A stretch of 64,000 bases of DNA from Certhia americana (Eukaryota > Chordata > Aves > Passeriformes > Certhiidae), in assembly GCA_018697195.1 (NCBI GenBank), contig JAGMWU010000041.1:362754-426753 (forward strand), written 5' to 3'. Positions 36,337 through 49,670 of this stretch are shown piece by piece. Position numbers and translations under genes: made by a program. How positions within the stretch are numbered: position 1 is the first letter of the stretch; each line of letters begins with the position of its first letter. The notes under the pieces are model-generated. The model saw only the letters and a list, made by a program, of their open reading frames with translations, searched no databases and was not told the DNA's origin.

Positions 36337-39200
36337 ACTTGTGCTTCAGCTGCAACACACCAATATGCAGTTACCTCTGGGCAAAATGGTAGCCCAGCTA
36401 CCACTGGGCTTCTCTATCCAGTGCTCTGCACTTTTGGGTGTGTATCCATCCCTATGAACTTCTATTTTGATCCTGTGCAAATTTTCACAGCTGTGAAAAC
36501 CATGGAGAAGTGCAATACAATGGAAAACACTGGGCTCATGATATTTCTCTCTCAGGAAGACCATCTGGACCATAATTTCAGTTGGTGTAAGCCAGCATTA
36601 ACAGCTCTGGCATCACTGGAAAGATGCCAAATTTACACCACTGAAGAACTTTAGCCCCCTGTTCCCTTTTATGACACCTCATGCTTGCTGTCACACCCCA
36701 GCACCAATTGCACATGGTTGCTTTGTCTTAAGTGAGGCTGTTTTACACACACTTTGGCCTTTAGAGAGGGAAATCCAATATTCCTTTCTTAAGTTCTCTG
36801 AGAAACTTTTTCCTTTGGGAAAACTTAAGGCCATTCAAGTAGGGGACAAGAAGAGCTTTGCAAATTTTGACCTATTTCTGCAGGGATTCTCCTGCCTCCA
36901 GCTGAAGCTGGTCTTCTCAGCATCCTTCTGAGAAATTCAGCTCTGTGCTATTCTTTCCAAATTGTTCCTCTATCACAATAAAACACTACTGACTCCAGGT
37001 GGAGTGACCCCATGTCTCATGTGCTTTTTTAAGCACACATGCCAACCTACCTGTAACCCCTAAGAACTACTGAAATGAAAACAAATCATCTCAGACCCGT
37101 GTTCAAATAATGCCTCTCACTTGATCATGTATTTTTGCCTATTCTCTTAGCCCTTTTCACTGGTAACAGTGAAAAAATCCTGGAAGGAGAAATGGATCCT
37201 CAGTATAAAGGTGAGGAAAAAGCAAAAATTGAACCACATGGTTTTATACCACATCATCTCAATGTCAATATACTTGAATCATACAAATGCCCTGAGTGCT
37301 CCATAAGTCATTGGCGCGGATTTTATTTATCCATTGTTCAAAGCACATCCTCTTTGATTACCAGTCCCCTTTTAACGTTCACTGCAGCACAGCAACCACA
37401 GTTTTAGGGACTCAATTCCTGCCCTGCATTGTGCAATCTCCTTGCACCACACTGTTGTAGATGCTTCTTGGCTCCTAGGGATGTGTAAGGAAGAGGCCAA
37501 GGTCCACAGCACCATACCTTTAGGCTCTTGCATGAGTTTTGTCTCTTGGACAAAAGCAGTTCCCTGGGAATTCCCAGTAAGCAGGCACAAGACAAAACCC
37601 TGAAGCTCACTGACATCTGGTCGACTGCACTGAAATGCCCTTTGACAGAACAAACCCAACTCCGGTGGCTGAACTAAATCTGGGGAAGTTTCTATACCAT
37701 CGTTAATTGTGTCCCCAGCATCCCCACAAAGCAGATGACAGGTGCCCCAGACACTTTTGGGTTCTGCTGAATGGCATGTAATGCAGAAGACATCTGATCT
37801 GCCACTGAGAGCAGCACTAAGTGGCTTGATCAGAAATGACATCTGAGCCAAATGAGCTAATTAGTTTACAGGATTTTCCTTTTCTCCCCCTACAACAGGA
37901 GTGGATTGGTGTTTTCCCCTCAGCTCCGACCTCACTGCAGGGTGCCATCCTATTGTTGGACCCATAGCTGGTATTTATAAAAAATATGAACTGCACACGT
38001 TGGCAGTTCCATCAAAGCCAGCACACATGCTGCCGACACACTGTCAGCTCTTTGTCAGGAGCAACACAGCATCCCAGATATCAAAAACAGTTAGAACAAC
38101 AACAGCTTCCACTTAAGTAGGAAACCAGCACTGGCAAAACAGGACAGGACAAGCCTGAAGCTCTCCACAAAGTTCATGAACAAAGTCTGAGGGCTTCTTG
38201 GGTTCATTTCTGCTTTCTCTGTGGCAGTGGCTGGGAGCTCCAACCACCCCAGGGATGTCAAAGTTGCCATTTTCAGTAAACCCACGACATCCACTCTCAC
38301 AGCCATCCTGAAAGCTGAAAGCGAAAAAGTGACAATAAAGTACCCACTCTCCTCCCATCCCAGATCTTCAGGGTTCCCCTCACCTGCCCAGCCAGACTCA
38401 TTCTCAGGGAGCATGGCAGCTACCAGCCCCTGGAATGCCCGAGCACTACTGACTGCATGTTCCTCAAATCCACAGGAAAACACCCATCTTGTGGAGCAGC
38501 AGTGACACCATTGGCTAAATACAAGAAGTGCAGTGGCTTCTAGTTCGAGATAAGGTTCCAGTATTTCCACTCATAAAGTCACAGCAGCACAGTCCAAGTG
38601 AAAGGCCACTGACCTGGTAGGCTGGATGACTGAATGGTGGACCTATCTCCAGATTCCAGGCGACAGCTCCAGAATTCCAGCCCATGAAGCAATTCAGGCC
38701 AGAATTTTCCAGAACTGGCATCACAGAGGGAGCATTAAGTATAATCCAAGCTTGGAGACTGAGCTGTAAATAATTCCCTTGAACACAACCTTAAAGCTGC
38801 ACCAGGCTTAACATTCACTTGTGAGGGGTTTATGCTGCAGCTGGACAGAACCACTCCTTAAGCTGTTCAAGAGGGTCCTCAATCACCCCAGCAGCAGCTC
38901 TTTCACACTCCCAAAGCCGAAGGTAACATCCCTGTTGCCCGCTAATTCTGTGCCTCCAGATGAATCACCAAAGCCACAACCACCAGAAGAACAACTAAGT
39001 TCCATCATGGAGCCACACAAAGCTGCACACTCTCATACTCACACTGTCTGAGACCATTCTGGAACACTTCTAATGCCCAGTTTGTGTTGCTATTTCCAGC
39101 AGTCCCTTCAGCACATCAGCTGAGCTGCCTGGAAGCATTCAGGCTGGCCGCACAGGGATTCTCAAGGACTGGCACACAACGCTAGATTTGAGGGGTTGAT

Positions 39201-39305
39201 CTTCATTACAGCAACAGTTTTAACTAATTAGAACTGATTTATGCAATTTAATATCCAATATTAAGCCATTTAATATGTGATTTATAGAAGTACAGGTTTA
39301 TCAGG
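39201..39305. promoter_or_regulatory. Short AT-rich candidate regulatory block
   Basis: Very dense homeodomain-like words in about 100 bases: AACTAATTAG, TTATGCAATTTAATATCC, ATTAAGCCATTTAATATG. The edges are sharp and CpG is absent. Confidence 0.32.
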
Positions 39306-42300
39306 TCTTAACAGACTTCTTAACCTGGATAGGACAGAACACACTCATGCACCAATTCCTGCTAAAGAGCCAGACAGTACATGGAACCAGTTGAAAGATG
39401 CAAGCAAAGAGATTTGAGGATGTGCACAAACATAAAACCAAGTTATCTTGCTCTGCAAACACCAACTACAGCTTATTTGTAGCTTTGTGGGGTCTTATGA
39501 AAACAAGTAACTGGCATAATTTCCTTGAGCCCCTCTCTCTCTGTATTTTACCCATAGCAGACAAGGAGCGCAGCAAACAGGCTCTGAACTCAGGCAGTGA
39601 GCACACAGGGCTCAGCTCTGCCTGCACTAGCGACACATGAGATGGCTCTGAGTGATTCTAATCATAACCAGCACCTGTGAAATGGCTGCTGTGGTATTTC
39701 TATGCCCTCAAAAGTCCTCCAGGAGCACTGATGAAAAGAGCAGCACTTGAGAAAAATATGTGCATCTTGCAGAGAAACTAATTGACTACAGCACAGCAAA
39801 AGCAGGAAAACCCAAACCAAAATCCTAGAGCTTTCACCAGCTGGAGAGCAAGGGAACACACAGCTCCTCGGGTTGAGTACTGCAGTGATTGTCCACACAG
39901 GAAGGGCTCCTCCAGGAACTCTGTTCACCTTTCTCACTGCCTCTCATCTGCCTCTGGCAGCAGAAAAGTGTCTTCTCTGCCCTCAGGCTTCTACGTGGAG
40001 CACTGTTCCTTGACTGCTGTGCCCACCTTGGACAGCTCCAACTGAACAGGAGGTAGCGGAGAGCTCCTTCTTCCTCGGCCTTGCCTGTCTCCCTCATAAG
40101 TTCTGTAGGTAAGACTGAGCAGAGCACACTGCACATGACAGCATGTGTCACCTGCTCCTCTGTGCCTGTGCACAGCATGACACACACTCTCCTCTAGGAA
40201 ACGGCTGGGGAACTCACACATGCAAAGAAGCCTTCCAATCAACAGGCCACCTTTTTTGTCTGCAGGAAAACAAACCTTTATATTGCAATCAGGGGTGGGA
40301 AGGAAGCTCAGAGCTCCACTCTGCAGGTTCTGCCTGGGATGACTGGGGCAGTGTCATAGAGCACTTTCTGAAGGAAGCTGTTCTCTGCCTACCACTAACC
40401 CAGTTCTTACTTCTCTTCCACCGTAACTTTCCGTAAGCATCCATGTTGCCATGCCCTGAGTTCTTTCAGATGTGCTATTTTCTGAGGAAGACTGAGCCGG
40501 CCCAGTGAGACGGGTGCAGACAAGGCTCCATGTGTATCCAGTCTATCTAGTGCAAGTACAAGCGCTGGAAGGAGGCTCAAGACTGGATGCTTCCCAGTTA
40601 AACCACGGACAAGGCTGAGAAGACTGTGTCTTGCTGTCCTCAGGAGGGAGTACAGGAACCAGACAGACAAGAAGAGAGAAGGGATCCCAATGTACCCTTA
40701 ATCTATAAATATTTAAGCAGTCCCTCCTCCCCCTCTCCTCAACAACATATGCCAGCGTCTCCTTCAGCTCATAAAAGCCAATTCCCTCCTGCTGTTCCCA
40801 AGCACCAGGAATCTCCGAGTGGTGATTAGTGGATTACGTGCATCCCAGGGCCTGCCTCCAATCACTTTCCCCTGCAAATTACTCAGCTCTGATGCAGCAG
40901 CACAGAGCAAAGTGGGCACTGTCATGGGGCCTGGTCCTCATTATGGCCAGGAGACGGCAGGAGTTTGTTTACACGGCTGGAACATCATCATCCCAGGCAG
41001 CTCATCAGCCTTTCCCCAGGGTTTCTGCTCCCTGAATGCTTTGGAGTAATCACCACCAGCTACCTACACCCAGAGCAGCATCTCAGCAATTCTCACCAAG
41101 TCAAAATCTCACCAAGTCAACTGACAACAGCTTGAGGTAATATTAGCCCCCTTACAGGAAGGCAAGTGCTCTCCACACAAGGATGCTGGAGCTTAGCACC
41201 ACTCAATAAATCAGAGCAGCATCCTGGAAAGCTTGCCATTAGTTCTGAGCCATTAATTTTTGCTGGGTCTTTGACACGACTGTTTGAGAGCACTATAACC
41301 TGCTCTCTCAAAGTTAAATTATAAAGAGCAACTTCCCTGAAGGTGCTAGTCTACTAACCCATTTAAGTCCTTGGCTAAACACCTCCAATAAATCACTTGG
41401 GAGCTGCAAGGCAGAAGGTTTCCTACTGTGCAATCCATGAGAGTGAGCCATGCTCTCTCAAAACAAACCCCAGCTTGGGGCACCTTTGGCCCCAAGCAAT
41501 GCCTTTACAAGATACTCCACATCATGCTGCACCAGCAGGGTTAAACCAGACATTTCACCGCAAGGAGTTCCACTTAATGACATCTTTCTCAGAAGTCCTT
41601 TCCACTAATTCTCCTCTCAACAATTAAATACCAAAGAGATTTACATAAATAGCAGAAAGCCAGCAAGCCCAGAAATTTCCAGTTCCTGTTCCTGGAAACA
41701 CAACTGTGTTCTTGGAGAGGGTCTATAAGCCTCCACTTCCTAACTGTTTCCAACACTAAACAAAGACGTAAAAAAAGGAGTTGTTTTTAACCAACTCACG
41801 TCACTCTTGATTCCAACCTTAAGAGCCTTCAGCTGAAGGTCCAAGGTGAGAACCCCCAGCTGTGGCATGCCCAGTCTCCTGTCACTGCAGAAGGTGGACT
41901 TGGGAGCACTTGGACCACACACCTGCTTTCTGTGCACAGGTCCGGAGCCCTGCCCACTGCACAGCCCCCAGCGCTGCGCACAGCTCTCAGCCCTGCGTGT
42001 TTCTGGAGAAGGCTGTAAAGGGAAAGCCTAGTTAAAGGCACAGAAGGAAAAAGGCCTTCTAGACAACTGATAATCAACCTAGTGTTAGGTTCAAGCTGCA
42101 TTTTAATTGGACCGTAATAAGGCAACAATGTAGCTCAGATTCCCTTCCCACTGAAAAGCCTGTTCCAGGTAAATGAAACCTGCATGTTCATAGAGATGGG
42201 GAGCAATCAACCTCCTTCTGTGTGGCACAATAAATTATAGAGAGGAGATAATGAAGCCGCATCAAAAAGTAAACACTTGACAAAACCCAGTTCCTTATAT

Positions 42301-43123
42301 CTCTCCATGGGCTGAAGTCCCACTGCCATGACCATGGAAGTATCCTTTCCAGGCTCACCTACACTCACAGCCATCACCAAGGGGAAAACAGAGGTTGCAT
42401 CCTCAGATTAGTATTTTTTTGTGTAATGGTCTTTGTAGCAGTCTCTCTCTTCTGCAACCTAGTCTGCTTCCAAAGCCACTAACCTGAGCCAAGAGAAAGC
42501 ACTACACTCATGCACTAATATAGAGTGAAAATCATTCCTTGAAAAAAGAAAATTGCACCCATCACCTTACTGGGTCAAACAGGTTTACATCCATGCTTTT
42601 GACTTTTCCAACAGAAAATATATCTTATTCATCCCCTTCTCTGTCTCATGTTGTATCTCTTGTGGCCCCAATGCTCCATCAGCACAGCTGATGGTTTACA
42701 TGATGAGCTTTACAGCTACAGTCAGCTTTCTGTCTGTAAATAAGACTTCTAATTTCATTAGCCAATCAATAAAGTAAGGAAGCAGGGCCTCTTTGTACTC
42801 ATCAGACTCTCATTACCACTCAGTGCTGCCCGTGCTAAGCGGTCACAGTGCTGATGTGGTGAAACGAAGGAATGTGAAAGAGGCAGGATCCAACACAGCA
42901 TAGAAATGCAGGAAGGTGCTGCTCCCACTCTGAGAGCATTTATCAGAGGCCAGTGCCACTTCCAAAGGATTCTATTTGCTAGTGGTGGACACCAGAAGAC
43001 ACTAACTCAGCCTAGGTCATTGTCTGAGGCACCAGAGGTTCTCTGTGGGGATGGGATACAAGAGAGAACAGAATATTCAGACATGACAACTGCTCCTGGC
43101 TGACACCTGCAGCTGCCTTTGCA
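39306..43123. other. Non-coding stretch, no gene seen
   Basis: Ordinary mixed sequence. A smaller AT-rich patch at 42205-42300 (ACAATAAATTATAG, GATAATGAAGCCGCATC) may be regulatory but is weak. A tandem repeat is listed separately. No gene supported. Confidence 0.55.
41091..41122 (+). repeat. Tandem duplication, 16-bp unit x2
   Basis: TCTCACCAAGTCAAAA is followed directly by TCTCACCAAGTCAACT, fourteen of sixteen bases identical. A simple local duplication. Confidence 0.9.
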
Positions 43124-43189
43124 CTCACACCTTCATATGATGGTTCATTTTAGATCTCACACCTTGATTCAATATGATGGTTCATTTTA
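43124..43189 (+). repeat. Imperfect tandem duplication, ~30-bp unit x2
   Basis: The first unit (43124-43152) runs CTCACACCTT, CATATGATGG, TTCATTTTA. The second (43156-43189) repeats it with a five-base insertion after CTCACACCTT. A recent local duplication is the simplest reading. Confidence 0.9.
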
Positions 43190-43640
43190 AACAAGAGAGT
43201 AAAGAAAAAACATTCAGCACAAACATTGCATAGGAAACCTGCTCAGCACCACAGAGAGAAAGCGGGCACAGGCTGAGCCTGAAACATAAAAGGGCTTGAT
43301 AGCTCAGTTCAGAAAGCTCTTTTAAGACAAGAATATATGTGAGACTGTTTTTATGACTATTATTATTTGCAGGCTTAACTAAATTGTCATTTAAATAACA
43401 TATTGAAAGGTAAACCGCCACCTGCTCCTGCCAGATGTTCTCAAATCTTTAGTACCACTTCAAGCACGCTGCAGTACTGAAGGAAGCACAGGACTGAACC
43501 TCAAAGGTATTTATCTCCCCAGTCTCCTACTGGGGTTTAAGGAGATTTCCATTATGCAGACTCATCATCAAAATAATAAGGACTGTGCTCCAATTAGTTA
43601 TGTAAATAAGAACACACTATAGTACACCGCTCTTATTCCA
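43190..43640. promoter_or_regulatory. Two AT-rich candidate regulatory patches
   Basis: One patch at about 43320-43425 (GAATATATGTGAG, GACTATTATTATTTGC, CATTTAAATAAC) and one at about 43545-43620 (CATTATGCAGAC, AATTAGTTATGTAAATAAG, with the forkhead-like GTAAATA). They are separated by ordinary DNA. Composition suggests enhancer-like sequence, nothing more. Confidence 0.27.
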
Positions 43641-46235
43641 AGGATCCAAGTGTGTATGAACACACCGTGATACGTATGGCAATGCTTCCTTGCAATTCCA
43701 TTTCCACTCCATAGCAGGAGGCATCCTGAAAGGGCTTTGTTTGGGCTTTGGAAATGTTTTGGAAAAGGAATGGAAACATTCTTGTCCTTTAAAACACTGC
43801 TCCTCACCAAGGGGCATATCCCAGGAAGCTGATTGGACACCTCTGGTAGTGCCACACTGCAGGCTGTCCACGGACATTACACGCACAAAAACTTGCCAAA
43901 CTGTAAAGTCTGGCAAACCCTTTTCTGCAAATAGCACTGGCTTCTGGAGGCACTTCAAGCACGAAATAACCTGACCCCTGCAGCTAACAGCTAACTGTCA
44001 TTAGAGGGTTCCCAAAGTCCCTATTTTATTTTATTTTTGCAAGATGCTATCAGATGGGAGGAGCTGACTCCCTGCCTGCTGCAAACAGGTGGGATCCCTG
44101 TGCAGGGAGAGGGATATCTGTACATCAGAAAGGAAACGACAAGTAGGGAAAGGCGACAAGCAAGCCAGGGAAGAGAAGTCTGGAATCCATCATGAAGCAT
44201 GGGTGCTCACGGCCATACAGGCACAACCTCCTGCCAGTCCCCGTGCCTGCGCTAAAATGCCCGTATGGCCTGACAGGGGACTGTGCCCTCTGCCCTGGGA
44301 ACTGATAGCTCCTTCTGGAGCCCCTGCAGTGCTGTCAGCATCTGTGGGTCCCCTCAGCACTGTGATGAAAGGCAAAAAGCTCCGGGCACTCCCGAGTTCT
44401 GGTCCCTCCCTCCTCCTGTGCCCTCAGGCTGCCTGTGGAGCCCATCTGCCTCGGCGTCCACAGCCAGAGAGGTCCGTCAGGTACAAAACGAAGGAGCTAA
44501 ACTAGAAAGGCCTGTCAGAATGCACAAAGGCTGTCAATAGATATGGCTTTTTCCCCTCAAGTGACATTTCGCTTGTAAAATGAACTGTCAGCAGTCAAAC
44601 ATTCTGCCAAGTCCATAATTTCACTCTACTCTGGGCAACTCACTTTCACAAGAAAAGGTTCTGTTTAGGGGTTTCAAGAGAGGCAGAATCGTCTCTCAAG
44701 AAGGGTCACAACATGGATTACTGAGGAAAACAAGGATATTCAAATCTACTTTTAAAATCTTGCTTCCTCATGGAAAACATAAACTGGTTACTTTTTCTAC
44801 CAAGATCTCAAGCCATGAAAAACTGAGCCCCCCTTTTACTAGAAAACTTGCACCTGGCAAGCAGAAAATTGTTCCAGCTTCCAGGCACGGTCTCTTACCA
44901 CACCGTCTTTTTACTGCAGGTTTATGTCTCTGTACCGAAGAGCTTTTTATTAGCCAAGTCCCTGGCTGCTATTCCAACCTCTCCTCAGCTTTCTCCCTCC
45001 TTCAATTCAACAGAACGACCATGACACTTTCCCAGAAGAGAGCTAATAGAATTTCTCCATCTTTTCCACAGTCTTCTTCTCATTCTCTTAAGTTCCACTG
45101 GACTGCCAGAACAGGCAGCCCCAGGACCAAGCATAGCCTTGAAAACAGTAATCATGAGCTCTCAGGGGCATGGAAGCACTTCAGTCTTCTCGCTGTTAAC
45201 TCCTCAGTGCTGTTCTAGAGCTGCAATAGCACCTTTAGCAAAGCCTCTCCTGCTAGACAACATCCCAGACACCTGTGTGCCCTCATTGAGAGCCACAGTG
45301 CATTTTCTTCAATGCAAGTAACAGAAAACTGTGAGCTGTAACAGTGCAGGACTAAAGCTACTCCTGCAGGGGTATCAGTACAATCACACATGCTCAACAC
45401 TGAGAACCTGGCTGTAGTTATATCTCAAGACTTAGCAGTTAGCAAGTTTTTACTGGTGATGTGTGGTAACTTTGTATCATTTCAGATTCCTAATCAAAAT
45501 CTCATTTGGTACCAAGAGAAGTCTACCAGCCAGATTCATAATCTCACCAAAACAGGTATCAAGTTCATTTGACAAGATCTCTCTTCCATACGGCCAGGTT
45601 GATTGACATTAATAATATCCAGGGCTTGTTTCTGCTCCAGCCTGCCTGCGTGTGGGTGTTGCTAGCCTTTCCAGGCTTCCATCCTCATCTTTATAAATGA
45701 GCACACCCCTCAGTCCCACTTCATGGGGGGCCGTGAGGAGCAATCCATCAGTGCTTACAGTCCTGGGACCCCTGGGAAATGGAGGCAGTGAGGGAACAGG
45801 CTGCACCCAGCACTGTCAGCTAACACAGGGCCCCATCCCCAAACGCCCATCAAATCCAGTGACCCAAAAACAGCTTCCCAAGGACTGAAGCAGACATGGG
45901 AGTGAGCTTTGGGACTCACTGCAAATAGACCTGACTGATCACTCGTCTTGATTTCTAGGCTTTTCATTCCCTTTCTTTCATCAGATTTCTAGTTCCTCCT
46001 TTTCAACCATCTTGTGTGATTGCCTGGCAATCAGAAGACAGGGATAGATCCAGGCAGAGCAGATGAAAAGGCAGAGGCAGGAGAGGAGCTCTGACACACC
46101 ATCTCTGCTCCTGGCAGAGACAGGTGTGTCTGCTCACACCAGCAGCAGCAAACAGGCGGGCTCAGGCTGCCACAGCGGCCAGGACAGAGCTCAACAAGGG
46201 TGTGTGGGCAAGCACATCTTCCACACAATACCTGT
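43641..46235. other. Non-coding stretch, no gene seen
   Basis: No gene supported. Frames at 44089-44505 (138 codons) and 44760-45218 (152 codons) fall within chance expectation and lack family resemblance. Acceptor-like polypyrimidine-AG signals near 44905-44920 have no matching donor nearby. Confidence 0.55.
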
Positions 46236-46960
46236 TCTAAGGAAGCACCCGATGCCGCTTGCCATGATAACTAAATTTATTATTAACTGTGTATTTCATG
46301 ATGTTAGTGACAATATGTTAATGTGATTTTTCACGTCCTCCTGCAGTGAACAGATGGCTCCTTTTACTTTACTTTCCACATCAAGTGTGATTATTTCTTG
46401 GTGCCAAAAGCCACCTGCCGCTCCCTGGTCTCCAGTCTAATTTTTTATGTTGGTAAAACACAGCAGGACTTGTTATCAGTTGGATGGCATCTTAATAAAA
46501 GGAGACATGCCAACATATTGACATCATGTTCAAGGGGAAATTTTAGCCCCATCCTGGCCCTTCCCCCAGTTCATAAAAAGTAATAAAATGAAACTAAGAG
46601 GAAAAAAAAAAGCCAATAAGCTCCCTCCCCAGACTCCACCAGTTTCAAGATGCTCGGTCACCATTTTTGGGCCTCGAGCCAAGGCGCAGCATTGGCCTCC
46701 TTTTGTTCCCACACCGAGCACCTCAGTCAGGGCTCTGATCTCTCGTCCTGTGTAATGATAATTAGCCATAACATATTCAGAAGTCAAATGTAAGCAGGAA
46801 TACATTAACATTGAGATCAGTGCCACGGTAATTTTCATTGGGAAAATGACAAAGAAGGACACAAAAATTAAAATACGGGATGTTGAGAGTCTCAGTATCA
46901 CTTTCAGAAGATGAAGGGTGAACTCATTGGTTTGTCAGTCACGAGCCCACACTCCACAGC
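46236..46960. promoter_or_regulatory. Long candidate conserved regulatory block
   Basis: Two enhancer-like parts, about 46236-46560 and 46655-46960, separated by an A-rich run. The first has AACTAAATTTATTATTAACTG and GTTAATGTG words. The second has GTAATGATAATTAGCC and keeps CpGs (CTCGAGCCAAGGCGCAG, CCACGGTAATTTTC). A minus-strand frame (46901 down to 46530, 123 codons) crosses the block, but its very hydrophobic ends and missing family resemblance argue against coding. Confidence 0.33.
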
Positions 46961-48365
46961 CAGCTGTGGGCTCCACCAAATAAACAACCCGGACTGATGA
47001 GCCCTCACAGCCTCTCTCCTGCGCTCGGCACACGCAGCAATGTGACACGCACAGGCGTCTCCGTCCCACACAGGACACTCAGCCAGCTCATGTTCAGACA
47101 CCCCTTTCAATGGCCCGCTTCTCTCACTCCTATCGTCCTACCATGCTTTGACTGCTTTAGGCACAGCAAAGTCCTGGAGCCTGGCCAGTTGGGAACAACC
47201 ATATCAATGGCTGCCAAGGCGTAAAACAATTCTTTCTGAAAACTCCACTCCAAGGCACCTAACATCTCATGCAAGGACAAACAACAGCACCTTGGGGCAG
47301 CTCAGGCACACAGCTGGAGGGACGACGGACACAACAAACATCACTAGTTCCTTCAATACGTTCCCGTGTCATTTAGAAGCAAAAATGGAGGGAAATTCTC
47401 TAAGTGCACCAGTATTTCCAGCCTAAACAAAACCCTCAGAGATGCACCAAGAAGTTGTTACAGGTCTGGAGCAGTTCAAACAAAATGGACAAAAAACACA
47501 TGAGAATATTAAAACACCAGGCACAGAATGCTGCACTGGAGCCCGCCAACAGGTGACTGCTCTGCTCAACACATGCACCACGGTGAGTGTAGATGGCAGC
47601 TGTCGCTGCTGTATCCATAACCTGGCATCCTTGACTCAGTACTTTTCAAATCCAGAAAAGAAGCTTCCTCCTCTGAGCCACTGACCTCCAAACCTGGGCA
47701 AACTGTACTTTGTACCAAAGTACTTTGTTCCATCAACCTGTACATCACTACTCATAAACCCCATTACACCAGCAGCAGCATGCAACTTGTGCCATCAGCA
47801 TGACAGCTGAAACAATTCCAGCTTAACAATTCCAATCTCCATTTGTGTGTTGCTCAAAGCCCAAGCTGGGTGAAAACTGGGGGAAAAAACTTCTCAGCGG
47901 AATAAGATGAAGAGAAAAACATCACACTGTGCCAAAAATGCAGCCTAGAAACTCACGGCAAGGTGGGCTTTGATTATATAGGGAAACACAAGCACTTCTC
48001 TAAAGAAAGTCTGTGTGTCATCATCTGTTCATTCATTTAACCACCTAACAGCCAGTAAGGTCTGGAGCTCCTTCCTGGCTCCAGCTCCTAATGAAAGGCC
48101 CTTCAGGAGTGCTGGGAACCATCACTGGTGGGGCTTTCGTTCCTCTGCCTGATGTGTGTAAGCTACAGACCTTTTCAGCCCCAAGAACTCCCATCAAGGG
48201 ACATATACCTTTGCTAACCACACAGCTTGATCTCCACACTTACCTCTTTACTGGGCTCTCAGCAGGAGTGCTCGCACCACGTTTACTTACTGGTTTGAAC
48301 AACTGAGCCAGACTACTCACCCTGTTCTTTACCCAGGCACCCAGCAGTCAACATGCAGCACTCTG
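46961..48365. other. Non-coding stretch, no gene seen
   Basis: Ordinary sequence with a few CpGs at 47.0-47.1 kb and no gene or complex repeat. Confidence 0.55.
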
Positions 48366-48760
48366 TGCAGCTGGGTCTGATGGAAGGATTAAGCTTTGTC
48401 ATTAGGAATCATTTTGGTGGCTGAAAATGCAGCCTCTCTCCTGATAATGTGCAGTATCATTTAAAACAAATTAATTTCTCATTTCTTGCTGCTGGTCATA
48501 ATTCTCAGCATGGGACACATCACAAATGACTTTAAGGATGGACATACAATAACCATTAGCAAATCAGAAAAAAAGGCAACTGAAAAACAACCCAAGCCCA
48601 TTACAGCCATATTTTTGACTCTACTTTGCTGCAGTTTTTGAAGCTCATTTCCATAATATGATTCAAGTGATAGCAGCAAATTACAGCCCTCTGATCCTCC
48701 TTTAGGCACCTACATTGCCTCTGTATATTCTATTACCAAATTGGTTAATTAATAATTTCT
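48366..48760. promoter_or_regulatory. AT-rich candidate regulatory block
   Basis: Words AGGATTAAGC (bicoid-like), TTTAAAACAAATTAATTTC and GGTTAATTAATAATTTC recur over about 400 bases without CpG. The middle is blander. Moderate resemblance to enhancer sequence. Confidence 0.27.
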
Positions 48761-49235
48761 CTGCACTGCCACTACACAGAACTACTTACATGCCCATTCT
48801 GAGACACCAAGCCATCATTTGATCACTGCTGTGTTGCCTACACACACCCAAGGCAGGGCAGGACCTTGCTTCTCCTAGGACACCTTCCCCGGCTGCTCTT
48901 CCCATGTTTTAAGCAGTCACAGTCCGGAACTGGAGCAAGCAGAGTCACCAGGGGCAGAGCCGGAAGGACAGGAGCACTTATTGGAACACAGACTGGGGAT
49001 GTGAGCACAGCCAGAGCTGTGGCTCCTCGATGCAATTCAAGGACAAGGTGTCTCATGCACATCCCACCAGGGACTGCTGCAGGAGCCCAGCTCCCTCTCA
49101 TCTGCAGGCACAGGTAATGCTGCAGCTGTTCCAGCCTCTCTTGTCTCACAAGAAGGAAAAGTCACAGTGAAATCACACCAAACAAATCAGCTCATGTAAC
49201 AACCAGGCTGCTTTGAATCCTCCAGCTCTCTATTG
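48761..49235. other. Non-coding stretch, no gene seen
   Basis: GC-richer sequence at 48.84-49.15 kb is open on both strands for about 80-100 codons without any recognisable product. Confidence 0.5.
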
Positions 49236-49670
49236 GAGCATGGCTGTGATGCTTGTGTTACCACTTAGATATTAATGCCCATAATCCCCTGAGAGTAAGC
49301 AATTGTTTGTCTGAGTAAGCCCCTGCATAAGACTAAACATTAAATTAAACTATCATCCATCTAAAAGCAACATTATGCAGCTACTGTATGTGTTAGATAT
49401 TGAAAATTTGTTGCTGCTGCTTTTTGGGTTTGTTTGGTTGGTTTTGTTTGGGTTTTTTTTTTCATCATGTAGCCCAGTAAGATCCCCATGAGTAATCTCT
49501 CTGCTGAGGCCTAGAGTAAATACACTCTCAACTCGGTCAGTCACCCACTGGAACCTCCTGCTGAAATTAGAGCCACACCATTTGTTCCAATTGTTTTAAT
49601 CAAAGCAAAATTAATAAACTTAACCCGAGGAATATTTAAATATCCACTTCACTTTGCAGCAAAACCTTTA
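49236..49670. promoter_or_regulatory. AT-rich candidate regulatory block split by a G/T tract
   Basis: Left part: AGATATTAATGCCC, AACATTAAATTAAAC and TAGATATTG words. Right part: TTTTAATCAAAGC (TCF-like) and a near-palindromic AATATTTAAATATCC. A G/T-rich tract separates them. CpG is almost absent. Confidence 0.32.
49421..49462. repeat. G/T-rich tract
   Basis: GGGTTTGTTTGGTTGG-type sequence ending in a run of ten T, with no A and only a final C. One of the G/T tracts recurring in this window. Confidence 0.85.

Larger units (their letters stand above)
33631..39200. other. Non-coding stretch, no gene seen
   Basis: Long ordinary stretch. It contains an A14 run (35453-35466) and the longest open frame in the window (listed separately). 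Minus-strand frames of 159 codons end near 37372 and 38091, without family resemblance. No complex repeat was recognised. Confidence 0.55.

Noticed and set aside
46530..46901. Minus-strand 123-codon frame as a membrane protein fragment
   Set aside because: Hydrophobic ends come from T/A-rich DNA read in this frame; middle shows no known domain, and the region reads better as regulatory DNA.
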